64,000 nt of DNA from Enterobacteriaceae bacterium UBA7338 (GTDB taxonomy: Bacteria > Pseudomonadota > Gammaproteobacteria > Enterobacterales > Enterobacteriaceae): NCBI GenBank assembly GCA_002480085.1, contig DKPJ01000008.1, positions 62,001-126,000 of the forward strand. The letters are read 5' to 3'. Under the pieces are notes generated by a model. That model searched no databases and had not been told where the DNA came from. It was given only the letters and a program-made list of their open reading frames with translations. How positions within the stretch are numbered: the stretch's first letter is position 1; each line of letters starts with the position of its first letter. The position numbers and the translations under genes were made by a program. Below, piece after piece: positions 1 to 8,678 of this stretch.

Positions 1-761
1 CTCAACATGGTCAGGGTGTTCTGCCGCTCCCCCAGGCTGGCGATAGCGCTGTTAAGCGATTCCGAGGCCGCATCAAGGGTATCGATAGCCTGGGTGATAT
101 CGCTCTGCACCTGCGGATCCGCCGGATCGATATTGGGATCCTGGAACGCTGTTGCCAGATCGCCCAGCGTGTTGAACACCTTCAGATCCGTACCAAACAT
201 CTCGCTTACCGTCACGTTGGTCTCCATCTCAATACCGCTGGCGACGGTGGCCGTGCGGTGCTCGCCGTTACCGTGGTAAATGTACTCATCCGGCTCGCCG
301 TCGCCGTTGGTATCGTCATAGCTAACGGGCGGGACTGCGTTTTTCGTGCCGCCAAAGAGATAGTGGCCCTGCCCGTCCTGATAGTTCAGGGAGGCCATCA
401 TCGACTGCGTAAGGGAGGTGATATCCTGACCGAGGTTGGCCAGCGTCTCTGGCGTGGTGGTGCCGTTCGCCGCCTGGAGCAGATCGTCACGAATGGCCAG
501 CATGCTGTTGTTGATGCCGTCGAGAATGCTCTCCTGCTGGCTGAGGGTGGCCGAGACCGCATTAATATTGCTCTGATACTGCTCGATAGCAGACTGCTGG
601 CTGTTAAGCTGATTGATACGGGTGGCGGCGATGGGATCGTCCGAGGGGAGGATCACCCGCTGGCCGGTGGCCATCTGGGTGATAACCTGCTCCAGACTGC
701 CGGAAAGCTCGGTAAAGCCGTTGGTCATTGAGATATAAGATTGCTGAGTGCTTACGCGCAT
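1..761 (-). CDS. flgL: Lateral flagellar hook-filament junction protein FlgL (3' part cut by window edge)
   Basis: The reverse strand reads from ATG at 761 without a stop to the left edge, giving about 253 residues. The start MRVSTQQSYISMTNG, followed by a long alpha-helical stretch with ATGQRVILPSDDPIAATR, is the conserved N-terminal D0/D1 segment of FlgL. FlgL forms the second ring of the hook-filament junction and links FlgK to the flagellin filament outside the cell. The usual length is about 300 residues, so roughly 50 C-terminal residues lie outside. It follows flgK by 21 bases and is the last gene seen in the flgB-L operon. Whether further genes (lafW, lafZ) follow cannot be seen. Confidence 0.93.
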   Translation of the reverse strand, partial: MRVSTQQSYISMTNGFTELSGSLEQVITQMATGQRVILPSDDPIAATRINQLNSQQSAIEQYQSNINAVSATLSQQESILDGINNSMLAIRDDLLQAANGTTTPETLANLGQDITSLTQSMMASLNYQDGQGHYLFGGTKNAVPPVSYDDTNGDGEPDEYIYHGNGEHRTATVASGIEMETNVTVSEMFGTDLKVFNTLGDLATAFQDPNIDPADPQVQSDITQAIDTLDAASESLNSAIASLGERQNTLTML

Positions 762-782
762 AGAAGATGATTTTCCGCTGGG

Positions 783-2156
783 TTAAAACATCTCCAGCAC
801 GGAGTCGAAAATCTCCGCACCGGTCGAGATGACTTTTAGGTTGGCCTGGTAGATCTGGGTGTAGGTGATCAGATTGACCGCCTCCTCGTCCATGCTCACG
901 CCGCTCACGCTGCTCCGCTGGTTATGTGCCTCGCTGTAGACGCTGCTCGCCGATTCGGACTCCGTCTGGGTCTGGCGGCTGTAGATGCCAATATTGCTGA
1001 TGATGCTGGTACAGGCGCTGCCGACGGTAACCGTGCCGAGGTTAGCGATCGCTAGCGGCTCGCCGGCAATGTTAATCAGCGCCTGTAGGTTGTCACCGTT
1101 GCCAGAGGCGTCCGGATCGCTGGAGAATGCCAGCTGGTCAGCGGTAATATCGGGGTTGGCCATCAGCGGGCCATTCGGGCTGTCGGCGTCGTAGATAAAG
1201 AGCGGTGCGCCGGGGTTGCCATTGAGATCGTACCCCGCCGCCAGTTGGTCGTTAACGGCGATAGTAAACTGCTGCGCAATGCTGTTGATGGTCTCGGTCA
1301 GCGGATCCAGCACCTTGTGCTGGTAGTCAAACAGCGCCCCCAGCGATCCGCCGGTCTCCATCGTCATGCCGTAGGTTGTCCCGGCAAAGGTTAGCGTCAG
1401 GCTCTGGCTACCGTCGTCTCCGCTCTCCAGCGTGATGGTCGAGCTTTCCTGGCCGCTCACCAGCGGCTGGCCGTTTTGCAGCGTGATGTTATAGTTGCCC
1501 TTGTCGTCGATGTTGACCTGGATATCCAGCATGCCGCTAAGCTGCTCCACCATCTGGTCACGGGCGTCGTACAGCGCCGAGGCGTTGTCACCGTTGGCTT
1601 CGGCCTCGGCAATCTGCTGGTTATAGTTCGCAATGCCAGCGGTCAGGGTATTGATCTGCGAGAGGGTCGCCTGCTCCTGGCTGGCAATTTCGCTGCTCTG
1701 GGAGTCGATATAGCTGCTGGTGTTATTGAAGCGCAGCGCCAGCGCGTTCGCTTCACTCAATACCTGCTCGCGCAGGGCAGGATCGTCCGGCATGGTGGAT
1801 GCCGCATTCAGCGCCGCAAAGAAGTTATCAAACCCAGCGCTGAGACTGCTGCTGTCGTCGCTCAGCACGCTCTCCAGCTGCATCAGATACTGCTGCTGGG
1901 TGGTGTAGTAGCCATAGTCGCTGGCGGCAAACCACACCTGGTTAACCAGGTACTGGTTCGATACCCGGCAGATGCTGTCAACCTGCACTCCGTTGCCCGC
2001 GCTGTTCAGCGAGCCAGGGCTGGCCCCCAGGGTGCTGGTTTTGGCGACCTGGCGCGTATAGCCTGGCGTCATGGCATTGGCCGTGTTCTGCGCGGTCACG
2101 TTAAGCTGCACCTGAGCCGCCGACGCGCCGCTGTAGCCAATGTTGATCATATCCAT
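783..2156 (-). CDS. flgK: Lateral flagellar hook-associated protein FlgK
   Basis: The 457-residue protein has the FlgK ends: an N-terminal rod/hook-type segment (INIGYSGASAAQVQLNV, then NTANAMTPGYTRQ) and a C-terminal helix (NLITYTQIYQANLKVIS). FlgK is the first junction protein at the hook tip, exported with its chaperone FlgN and assembled before FlgL and the FliD cap. It is shorter than the roughly 550 residues of the E. coli primary-system protein, so the exposed middle domain is reduced. It sits between flgJ and flgL; a GC-rich hairpin lies in the 74-base gap after flgJ. Confidence 0.95.
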   Translation of the reverse strand: MDMINIGYSGASAAQVQLNVTAQNTANAMTPGYTRQVAKTSTLGASPGSLNSAGNGVQVDSICRVSNQYLVNQVWFAASDYGYYTTQQQYLMQLESVLSDDSSSLSAGFDNFFAALNAASTMPDDPALREQVLSEANALALRFNNTSSYIDSQSSEIASQEQATLSQINTLTAGIANYNQQIAEAEANGDNASALYDARDQMVEQLSGMLDIQVNIDDKGNYNITLQNGQPLVSGQESSTITLESGDDGSQSLTLTFAGTTYGMTMETGGSLGALFDYQHKVLDPLTETINSIAQQFTIAVNDQLAAGYDLNGNPGAPLFIYDADSPNGPLMANPDITADQLAFSSDPDASGNGDNLQALINIAGEPLAIANLGTVTVGSACTSIISNIGIYSRQTQTESESASSVYSEAHNQRSSVSGVSMDEEAVNLITYTQIYQANLKVISTGAEIFDSVLEMF

Positions 2157-2192
2157 ATCTTTAATACTCTCTGCCGGGTTGTCTGGATCGAT

Positions 2193-2215
2193 AAAGCGGC
2201 GCAGCAGGCCGCTTT
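2193..2215 (-). terminator. Hairpin between flgJ and flgK
   Basis: On the minus strand an 8-bp stem (AAAGCGGC / GCCGCTTT) with a 7-base loop lies between the flgJ stop and the flgK start. No T-run follows, so it is more likely a partial terminator or an mRNA processing/stability element than a full stop. It may lower or stabilise flgKL message relative to flgB-J. Confidence 0.35.
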
Positions 2216-2230
2216 CTTAAGCTGCCGCCG

Positions 2231-2539
2231 CTACTCTTTCTGCGCCGAGAGCTGTTTCACGATCAGCTCCGCAATGCCCATGCCCTGCTGCTTCGCCAGG
2301 CTGTCGCAGAGGGCATCGTCATATAAGCCCTGCATCATCTCTCCGGCATCGCTGTGAAGAGGATTATCTTTAGAGTCGAGGAGCGCATCGACCTTACGCA
2401 TCTCCTTAAGCATTTGACGCATAAAGATGGCCTCAAACTGCTGGGCGGCCTGGCGAAGGTGATTCTCACGCACGGTGGCGGGTGCCACGCTGTCATCAGC
2501 GCTGTGCGGAACGGAGGTTAAGGCATTAAGGATGTCCAT
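2231..2539 (-). CDS. flgJ: Short FlgJ, rod-binding domain only
   Basis: This 102-residue protein matches only the N-terminal rod-binding/capping half of enteric FlgJ (LRQAAQQFEAIFMRQMLKEM, then a MMQGLYDDALCDSLAKQQGMGIAELIVKQL-type tail). Enteric primary-system FlgJ is about 310 residues and carries a C-terminal peptidoglycan hydrolase, which is missing here. The short form is typical of lateral systems. The start is fixed by a strong GGAGGTGAT site, and the flgI stop overlaps its ATG (TGATG), so translation is probably coupled. Another enzyme must open the peptidoglycan; the NlpC/P60 gene at 26010-26696 is a candidate. Confidence 0.92.
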   Translation of the reverse strand: MDILNALTSVPHSADDSVAPATVRENHLRQAAQQFEAIFMRQMLKEMRKVDALLDSKDNPLHSDAGEMMQGLYDDALCDSLAKQQGMGIAELIVKQLSAQKE

Positions 2540-3648
2540 CAGATCACCTCCAGGTCGGCATCCAGTGCCCCTGCTTCATGCAGTGCCTGCAGGATCGACA
2601 TCACATCATCGGGTGACGCGCCGAGATTGTTCAGCACGTTCACCAGCGTCTTCAGGCTGGTGGACTCCGGCAGCGTCACCATCTGCGCGCGCGGCGTGCT
2701 CACATTGACGCTGCTTTGCGGCGTGACCGCCGTACGGCCACCGGCCAGCGCGTTAGGCTGACTGACGCTGCTGCTCTCGGCAATGGAGACCGTCAGGCTA
2801 CCGTGGGATACCGCGGCGGCGTGCACCTTCACCCCCTCGCCCATCACCACCGTGCCGGTGCGGGCGTTGAAAACAACCCGGGCGCGTACCCGCTCCGGCG
2901 TGATCTGCACGTCCTGCAGCTGCGACATGAAGGCTACCCGCGCACCGGGGCTGGTGGGAGCGGTCACCTCTACGCTGGTGGCGCTTTTTGCCGTTGCCAG
3001 CCCGCCACCAAAGGCGCTGTTAATGGCGTTGGCGATGCTGTTGGCATCCTTGAAGCCGGGGCGCTTCAGGTTGAGCATCACCGTCTTGCCCATCTCAAAA
3101 TCGCTGGGGATCGCCCGTTCTACGGTGGCACCGTTGGGGATTAGCCCGGCGGTGGGCGTATTGACCGTCACGCTGGAGCCGCTGGCCCCGCTGGCACTCA
3201 TCCCGCCCACTACCACGCTGCCCTGCGCCAGGGCGTAGATCTCCCCATCCGCACCGTGCAGCTGGGTTAGCAGCAGCGTGCCGCCGCGCAGGCTCTTCGC
3301 ATCGCCAATAGAGGAGACCGTGACGTCAATAGTCTGTCCACGGGCATACATTGGCGGCAAGGTGGCGCTGACCGCCACGGCGGCCACATTTTTCACCTTG
3401 GGATCGATTTTACTCGGCAGCTGTACGCCAAACTGGCGCAGCATATTGGTGATGGTCTGGTTAGTAAATTTGACCTGGTTTTTATCGCCAGTGCCGTCGA
3501 GACCGACCACCAGGCTATAGCCGATCAGCTGGTTACCGCGCACGCCCTGAATATCGACCAGCGATGACAGCGGCTGCGCCAGCCCCGGCAGGGAGACGAG
3601 CAGCAGCAAGAGCGTGACGATACGGGCGCGTCCTGAAAAAAAGCGCAT
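2539..3648 (-). CDS. flgI: Flagellar P-ring protein FlgI
   Basis: The protein has 369 residues with a cleavable signal peptide (VTLLLLLVSLPGLAQP, residues 11-26). The mature start SSLVDIQGVRGNQLIGYSLV and the block GLDGTGDKNQVKFTNQTI are FlgI hallmarks. FlgI is exported by Sec to the periplasm, where, helped by the chaperone FlgA, it forms the P-ring bushing around the rod. The length matches the family. A CTGGAG site lies five bases before ATG. The gene is 13 bases after flgH and overlaps flgJ by one base. Confidence 0.96.
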   Translation of the reverse strand: MRFFSGRARIVTLLLLLVSLPGLAQPLSSLVDIQGVRGNQLIGYSLVVGLDGTGDKNQVKFTNQTITNMLRQFGVQLPSKIDPKVKNVAAVAVSATLPPMYARGQTIDVTVSSIGDAKSLRGGTLLLTQLHGADGEIYALAQGSVVVGGMSASGASGSSVTVNTPTAGLIPNGATVERAIPSDFEMGKTVMLNLKRPGFKDANSIANAINSAFGGGLATAKSATSVEVTAPTSPGARVAFMSQLQDVQITPERVRARVVFNARTGTVVMGEGVKVHAAAVSHGSLTVSIAESSSVSQPNALAGGRTAVTPQSSVNVSTPRAQMVTLPESTSLKTLVNVLNNLGASPDDVMSILQALHEAGALDADLEVI

Positions 3649-3661
3649 AACAACTCCAGAG

Positions 3662-4327
3662 TTAAAGCGGGAACAGCGGATGGTTAAAGAGCCGGGTCAG
3701 CCAGCCTGCCGCGTTGGCATCGCTGAGCGCGCCGCGCCCGGCATAGGAGATACGGGCATTACCAATACGCTGGGAGGAGACCGTGTTGTCGTTGCCGATA
3801 TCGTCGGCACGCACCAGCCCGCTAAGACGCAGGTACTCATCGCCCTGGTTCAGGGTCAGCCACTTCTCGCCGCGGATCTCCATTACGCCGTTGGGCAGCA
3901 CCTGGTGAACGGAGACGGTAATCGAACCATGCAGGCTGTTCTGCTGCTGGGAGCTGGCGTTGCCGTCGAAATCCCGCGAGGCCTCAGCGGTGCTGGCCAG
4001 CTTGTCTTTGGTCTTGCCAAACACCGTCGGCGCGCCAATATCGAGGCTGCTCTCTTTGCCAAAGTTAGTTTTGGCCTGCTTGCTGGACTGGGTCGATTCT
4101 TCAAGGATCACAGTCAGAATATCGCCCACCCGGTAAGCGCGCCGATCGGCAGTCAGTGACCAGCTGTAACCGGTCTCAAACACGCCTCCTGCCCGCCCCT
4201 CCGGCGTGGGCTGGGCCTCCATCTTCGGCGGGGCGTAGGCCTGGTCATCCTTCTTGACCAGCAGCGCCGGAGATTCACAGCCAGACAGCCAGGACGCCAG
4301 CACCATTAACCACAGATATCGTTTCAC
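3662..4327 (-). CDS. flgH: Flagellar L-ring lipoprotein FlgH
   Basis: FlgH is an outer-membrane lipoprotein that forms the L-ring bushing. The N-terminus MKRYLWLMVLASWLSGCES holds a clear lipobox (LSGC), and SLTADRRAYRVGDILTVILE is the conserved FlgH core. I choose the GTG at 4327 (221 residues), which has GAGAG five bases upstream and gives a normal lipoprotein signal; a GTG at 4339 overlapping the flgG stop would add four residues. Its neighbours are flgG (upstream) and flgI (downstream), the standard order. Confidence 0.94.
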   Translation of the reverse strand: MKRYLWLMVLASWLSGCESPALLVKKDDQAYAPPKMEAQPTPEGRAGGVFETGYSWSLTADRRAYRVGDILTVILEESTQSSKQAKTNFGKESSLDIGAPTVFGKTKDKLASTAEASRDFDGNASSQQQNSLHGSITVSVHQVLPNGVMEIRGEKWLTLNQGDEYLRLSGLVRADDIGNDNTVSSQRIGNARISYAGRGALSDANAAGWLTRLFNHPLFPL

Positions 4328-4338
4328 GCACGCTCTCA

Positions 4339-5124
4339 CTACAGATTCTGATTAACGTACTGCAGCATCTCATCGGCGGCAGAGACCATCTTGGCGTTCA
4401 TCTCGTAGGCGCGCTGGACGGTGATCATCGCCACCATCTCGTTGACGATATCAACGTTAGAGCCTTCCAGCGCTCCGCCCTTCAGCGTGCCCAACGCATC
4501 CTCACCCGGCGTGCCCTCCGTCGGCTGGCCGCTGGCCGCTGTTTCGAGGTAGAGGTTATCCCCCTCCGCCAGCAGGCCCGCCGGATTGGTAAAGTTGACC
4601 AGCGTAATCTGCCCAAGCTCGGTGGGATCGCTGTCGCCCGGCAGGGTCGCCATCACCGTGCCATCCTCGCCGACGACGATATTGGTCGCATTGGCAGGCA
4701 CGTCGATCTCCGGCTGCAGCGGCAGCCCCTGGGCGTTGGTCAGCACGCCGTCGGCGTTAACCTGCAGATTGCCGTCGCGGGTGTAGGCAATGTCGCCGTT
4801 GGTCTTAAGCACCTGGAAAAATCCCTGTCCCATGATGGCAACGTTGAGCGGGTTATCGGTGGTTTCGATATTGCCTTCGGTAAAGGTTTTCTGCGTTCCC
4901 ACGATGCGGACGCCGCTGCCGTACTGAATGCCGGTGGGCGCAATGTTGTTTTGATCCAGCATCGCCCCAGGCGCACGCTGGTTCTGGTAGAAGAGATCCT
5001 GAAACATCACCCGGTCACGCTTGAAGCCGTTGGTATTGACGTTGGCGATGTTGTTGGCGATGGCGCTCATCTCGGCATCCTCTGCCGAGAGACCGGTCTT
5101 ACTGATCCATAGTGCTGCGTTCAT
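4339..5124 (-). CDS. flgG: Distal rod protein FlgG
   Basis: The 261-residue length is standard for FlgG. The N-terminal rod motif (LSAEDAEMSAIANNIANVN, then NTNGFKRDRVMFQDLFYQ) and the C-terminal helix (QRAYEMNAKMVSAADEML) are diagnostic. FlgG forms the distal rod crossing the periplasm and is exported by the flagellar type III apparatus, not by Sec. It lies 25 bases after flgF in the flgB-L operon. Confidence 0.96.
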   Translation of the reverse strand: MNAALWISKTGLSAEDAEMSAIANNIANVNTNGFKRDRVMFQDLFYQNQRAPGAMLDQNNIAPTGIQYGSGVRIVGTQKTFTEGNIETTDNPLNVAIMGQGFFQVLKTNGDIAYTRDGNLQVNADGVLTNAQGLPLQPEIDVPANATNIVVGEDGTVMATLPGDSDPTELGQITLVNFTNPAGLLAEGDNLYLETAASGQPTEGTPGEDALGTLKGGALEGSNVDIVNEMVAMITVQRAYEMNAKMVSAADEMLQYVNQNL

Positions 5125-5149
5125 GAAAGGTTATCCTTAGTATCGGCGA

Positions 5150-5887
5150 TCAGGAGCCGCGCAGCAGGCGGTTACCCGCCTCGCTCAGATCCTGGGCCGC
5201 CTTCATCATTTTGATTTGGGCTTCGAACTGACGATTAAGCGAAATTGAGGCCAGCATCTCAGAGACCGCCGTGACGTTGCTGCCCTCCAGATAGCCGCCG
5301 CTGACGTTAACGTTCTCGTCCGGCTGCGCGCGGCTGCCGTCCGCCGTGACGATCATCCCCTGCGCGTTTTTCGCGAGGTTCTCCGCTGGGATAGTGACCA
5401 GCTTCAGGCGATCGATGTCCATAGTGGCGGTGACGTCGCCATCGTCTGGAGTAATCGACAGCGTGCCGTCGCGACCAAACGAGGCGATGGCGTTAGGCGG
5501 CAGCACAATGGGACCGTTATCTCCTAAGACCGGATAGCCGTTAATGGTCAGCTGGGCCGCCTCGTTTTGTACCATGTTGCCGTTGCGGGTGTAGACCTCG
5601 CTGCCGTCGCTGCCCTGCACCGCGATATAGCCTTCCCCCTGGATCGCCACGTCCAGCGGCCGATCGGTCTTCTCGGCAGCGGCGGTGCTGGCGTCAACGC
5701 CGCTGGCGCGCTGCTGGGCCAGAAAACGGGTGGCGAACCCTTCCCCCTGTACCGGCTCCCCCTGCGACAGAGCCATGTCGCCACGAAAGCCGGTGGTGTT
5801 AACGTTCGCCAGGTTGTTGGCCGCGATCTGCTGCGCCATCAGGGTATGGCTGGCCCCGCTGAGCGCGGTAAAAAGTAAACGATCCAC
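5150..5887 (-). CDS. flgF: Proximal rod protein FlgF
   Basis: The 245-residue protein carries the rod N-terminus (LMAQQIAANNLANVNTTGFR) and the C-terminal helix (RQFEAQIKMMKAAQDLSEAG) in the FlgF form. FlgF is a minor rod subunit between FlgC and FlgG. It is 15 bases after flgE and before flgG, the usual order, which helps separate it from its paralogue FlgG. Confidence 0.95.
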   Translation of the reverse strand: MDRLLFTALSGASHTLMAQQIAANNLANVNTTGFRGDMALSQGEPVQGEGFATRFLAQQRASGVDASTAAAEKTDRPLDVAIQGEGYIAVQGSDGSEVYTRNGNMVQNEAAQLTINGYPVLGDNGPIVLPPNAIASFGRDGTLSITPDDGDVTATMDIDRLKLVTIPAENLAKNAQGMIVTADGSRAQPDENVNVSGGYLEGSNVTAVSEMLASISLNRQFEAQIKMMKAAQDLSEAGNRLLRGS

Positions 5888-5902
5888 TGTTAGCCCTCCT
5901 CT

Positions 5903-7096
5903 TTACATCGCCTGGAACAGCGCCTGATCCAGCTCGCTGCTGGCGGAGATCACTTTGGTATTGGCCTGGTAGTTACGCTGCGCGGTCATCAGATCCACCA
6001 GCTCGCTGGTGATATCGACGTTGGAGCTTTCCAGCATCCCCGTGGAGAGCGCGCCGAAGGTGCCGCTGCCGGGCGCACCCACTAGCGGCGTGCCGGATTC
6101 GCCGGTCTCTACCCACGCGGTGCCGCTGACGGCCTGCAGGCCGTTTTCGTCCGGGAACGTCGCCAGCACTACCTGGCCCTGCAGCATGCGTTCGCCGTTG
6201 CTGTAGGTCGCGTACACCTTGCCGTCGCCGTCCACCTGAACGCCGTTTTGCTGCGCGGAGGCGTAGCCGTCGGCGACGTTGGTGGTGACCGAGAAGGCGG
6301 AGCCATACTGGGTACAGGCGGCGTAGTCAAAGGTCATTGCAATGGGGGCCGCGCCCGGTGCGCTGAAGGTCATCGGTACCGCCGCAGCGGGGCTTACCAG
6401 CTTGCCCTGCTCGTCGAAGGTTAATTCGGTCATGCCTGGCTGCGTTGCGCCGTCGAAGGTGTAGTGCACCTCCCAGCTGTTATCCGCCGTTTTGGTGAAG
6501 TACTGGCTGACCGTATGCTCATTGCCCAGCGAGTCGTACACCGGGGTGGTATAGGTGCTGTTGTACGAGGCGGCGTTGGTCGGATCGAACGGCACCGCGC
6601 TGGTATCAATCGCCGCGTCAGCGGCGTTAAAGTTCGCGCTAAAGGTCAGAGAGCTTGTCGCCTGGGCAGGCAGCGACCCGGTTTTAATCTGCAGATCCGT
6701 CACCGTGCCGGTTTGCAGCGCCCCGCTCTCATCCACTGGATAACCCTGCAAATAGTCTCCGGAGGCGTTAACGATATAGCCGTCCTTATCGGTGTTAAAC
6801 GACCCAGCCCGGGTATAGGTGACGTTGCCCGCGCTGTCGCAAAGCAGAAAGAAGCCGTCGTCGTTGATCGCCAGATCCAGCGCGTTACCGGTCGAGACCA
6901 TCGAGCCGCCGCGCGAGATGCTTTGCGCGGTTCCCGCCACGCTCACCCCCATCGCCTGGGTGCCCGCATACATGGCAGAGAAGTCGGTGGTCATCGACTT
7001 GTAGCCTACCGTCCCGGCGTTAGCGATATTATTACTGATACCATCCAGCTGTTCGTTAACCGCGTTCAGGCCGCTGGCTGCAATGCTGTAACTCAT
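5903..7096 (-). CDS. flgE: Flagellar hook protein FlgE
   Basis: The 397-residue protein starts with the hook/rod motif (LNAVNEQLDGISNNIANAGT, then VGYKSMTTDFSAMY) and ends with the matching C-terminal helix (LMTAQRNYQANTKVISASSE). FlgE polymerises under the FlgD cap into the curved hook that joins rod and filament. The length is close to the roughly 400 residues of enteric FlgE. It lies directly after flgD. Confidence 0.96.
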   Translation of the reverse strand: MSYSIAASGLNAVNEQLDGISNNIANAGTVGYKSMTTDFSAMYAGTQAMGVSVAGTAQSISRGGSMVSTGNALDLAINDDGFFLLCDSAGNVTYTRAGSFNTDKDGYIVNASGDYLQGYPVDESGALQTGTVTDLQIKTGSLPAQATSSLTFSANFNAADAAIDTSAVPFDPTNAASYNSTYTTPVYDSLGNEHTVSQYFTKTADNSWEVHYTFDGATQPGMTELTFDEQGKLVSPAAAVPMTFSAPGAAPIAMTFDYAACTQYGSAFSVTTNVADGYASAQQNGVQVDGDGKVYATYSNGERMLQGQVVLATFPDENGLQAVSGTAWVETGESGTPLVGAPGSGTFGALSTGMLESSNVDITSELVDLMTAQRNYQANTKVISASSELDQALFQAM

Positions 7097-7118
7097 ATTT
7101 ACTGTTCCCTTAAAATAG

Positions 7119-7820
7119 TCAAACTACGTCCTGAGCAGGCGTGTCGTCCGGCACACCAAACTGGCTTATCATGGTAAAAGGCACCTCTCCCACGCCGCTG
7201 ACGTTGAGCAGCGGTGTGCCGCCATCCAGTGGAATACGCACGTCGGTCACGACGCCTGCCACCTCAACCGGCACCGCCTCTTCGCCGGTGTCGGTGACCA
7301 CCGACACGGAGTAATCCCCGGGAGGAATACCGTAATCCGCAGGATCGATGCTAAAGGTCACCGCCCCCGGCCCAAATGAACTCCCGGTCAGCGGAATGTC
7401 GTAATCATTTCCGGCCTCGTCGCTGATATGAATGTCAACGCGGGTACAGACGCCATCGAGATCGATGCGGCCCTGAATCGCACCATCGTCAACCTCAAGG
7501 GTGGTGGTCTGGACCATGATCGGATCGCCCACCATCTTGCCCAGCGCCATCACCTGAAGATTGCTCATCAGAATGGCGTTGGTGTTCATCTCCGTCGCCA
7601 CCTCCTCTGCCATCGCTACCTGCGCCATGGAGGAGAGCTGGGTCACGTACTCGGTGGGATCGGTCGGGTCGGTGGGATCCTGATTCTGGATCTCCGCTAC
7701 CAGCAGCGTCAGGAACGTGTCGGCCATCGAGGTCGAGGTGGTGCTGGTAGTGGTGGTGGACACCGTGCTGTCTGTCGCCGATCCGGTATAAGATGCATTC
7801 AGCGCTACGTTGGAACTCAT
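7119..7820 (-). CDS. flgD: Hook-capping protein FlgD
   Basis: The 233-residue protein has the FlgD N-terminal core (MADTFLTLLVAEIQNQDPTD, then TEYVTQLSSMAQV) and a C-terminal beta-rich part (Ig/tudor-like in the family). FlgD sits on the growing hook as a cap and leaves when FlgK arrives. Near the N-terminus is a run of Ser/Thr residues (STVSTTTTSTTSTS). Its start overlaps the flgC stop by four bases, indicating coupling. Confidence 0.95.
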   Translation of the reverse strand: MSSNVALNASYTGSATDSTVSTTTTSTTSTSMADTFLTLLVAEIQNQDPTDPTDPTEYVTQLSSMAQVAMAEEVATEMNTNAILMSNLQVMALGKMVGDPIMVQTTTLEVDDGAIQGRIDLDGVCTRVDIHISDEAGNDYDIPLTGSSFGPGAVTFSIDPADYGIPPGDYSVSVVTDTGEEAVPVEVAGVVTDVRIPLDGGTPLLNVSGVGEVPFTMISQFGVPDDTPAQDVV

Positions 7821-8248
7821 ACGCCCTCTCCCAGCTTCAGCAGGCTCTGCTGCATGCTCTTCACGTTGTTCAGCACCTCAACGTCGGTTGAAAAGTTCTG
7901 CGAAGCCGACATCATGTCAGCCATCTGCTCGACCACGTTAACGTCCGGATACCAGACATAGCCGTCCCGGTCGGCCAGCGGATGGTGCGGCTCATAGCGA
8001 CGGACGGCGCTGCCGCTCTCGACCACGTCCTGCACGCGCACGCTGGCCCCGGTGAGGTCGTGATGCCCCGCCTGCACCAGGCTGTTATGGTAGACCGAAG
8101 CAAAAACCGGACTGCGTGCCTTATAGGTTGCCGCCTCGCTCTGGGCGGGTGAATCCGCGTTGGCCAGGTTGCTGGCAACGGTATTGAGCCGCACCGTTTG
8201 GGCGGTCATCGCCGAACCGGTGATCTGATAGACGTCAGCAAATGACAT
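7817..8248 (-). CDS. flgC: Proximal rod protein FlgC
   Basis: The 143-residue protein carries the rod signature (MTAQTVRLNTVASNLANADS) and a C-terminal helix (DMMSASQNFSTDVEVLNN), with VWYPDVNVVEQMA before it as in FlgC. It forms part of the proximal rod with FlgB and FlgF. It is two bases after flgB. Confidence 0.96.
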   Translation of the reverse strand: MSFADVYQITGSAMTAQTVRLNTVASNLANADSPAQSEAATYKARSPVFASVYHNSLVQAGHHDLTGASVRVQDVVESGSAVRRYEPHHPLADRDGYVWYPDVNVVEQMADMMSASQNFSTDVEVLNNVKSMQQSLLKLGEGV

Positions 8249-8250
8249 GG

Positions 8251-8589
8251 TTACTTCCCTTCGATAGCCGTTCTCAGGCCGCTGATAGACATATTTAAAA
8301 AGGTCAGGCTGCTCTGGTAGTCGAGGCTGTTTTGTGAAAACCGCGCCTGCTCGCTATTCAGCTCTACCGTGTTGCCATCCTGCGTCGGCTGCATCGGCAG
8401 GCGATACAGCACCTGTGCGGCAGACAGGCTACCTGCCCGTTGCATCTCACGGGCGAAATCAATATCTTTAGCCTTGAAATTTGGCGTATCGACGTTTGCC
8501 AGATTGGCGGTAAGCAGCTCGGTCCTCGCAAGACGTAGCTTCACCGCCTGTGGGTGTACACCCAGCGCCTTCTGAAAACTGATCCCCAT
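8251..8589 (-). CDS. flgB: Proximal rod protein FlgB
   Basis: FlgB starts the rod next to FliE and the MS-ring. The protein has RTELLTANLANVDTPNFKAK, the conserved FlgB/FlgC segment, and a C-terminal helix (SLTFLNMSISGLRTAIEG). The ATG at 8589 (112 residues) is chosen because AAAGGAG lies nine bases before it; an upstream ATG at 8610 actually covers that ribosome site. It is the first gene of the flgBCDEFGHIJKL operon, 45 bases behind a consensus sigma-54 promoter. Confidence 0.94.
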   Translation of the reverse strand: MGISFQKALGVHPQAVKLRLARTELLTANLANVDTPNFKAKDIDFAREMQRAGSLSAAQVLYRLPMQPTQDGNTVELNSEQARFSQNSLDYQSSLTFLNMSISGLRTAIEGK

Positions 8590-8633
8590 AATGCGTTGCA
8601 CTCCTTTCATATAGCTGACGCGCGTGCCTGATA

Positions 8634-8649
8634 AGCAACAAGCGTGCCA
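8634..8649 (-). promoter_or_regulatory. Sigma-54 promoter of the flgB operon
   Basis: The minus strand reads TGGCACGCTTGTTGCT, a full match to the sigma-54 consensus TGGCAC-N5-TTGCW with -24 and -12 elements. It points at flgB, whose start is 45 bases away. It fits control by the LafK-type activator at 18392-19381. A sigma-54 promoter is normally silent without such an activator and ATP hydrolysis. Confidence 0.85.
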
Positions 8650-8678
8650 TTATTTAAGTTATTGAAAGGTATAATCTT

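Noticed and set aside
2193..2225. Possible sigma-28 promoter before flgK (TAAG-N15-GCCG)
   Set aside because: Spacing is right but only half of the -10 element fits, and the sequence is explained by the hairpin.
1476..2357. 293-residue plus-strand open frame across flgK and flgJ
   Set aside because: Antisense to two certain flagellar genes, low-complexity composition, no ribosome site of note.
8670..8675. TATAAT before flgA as a promoter -10 box
   Set aside because: It is only three bases from the start codon, so the transcript would begin inside the gene; no -35 partner is clear.
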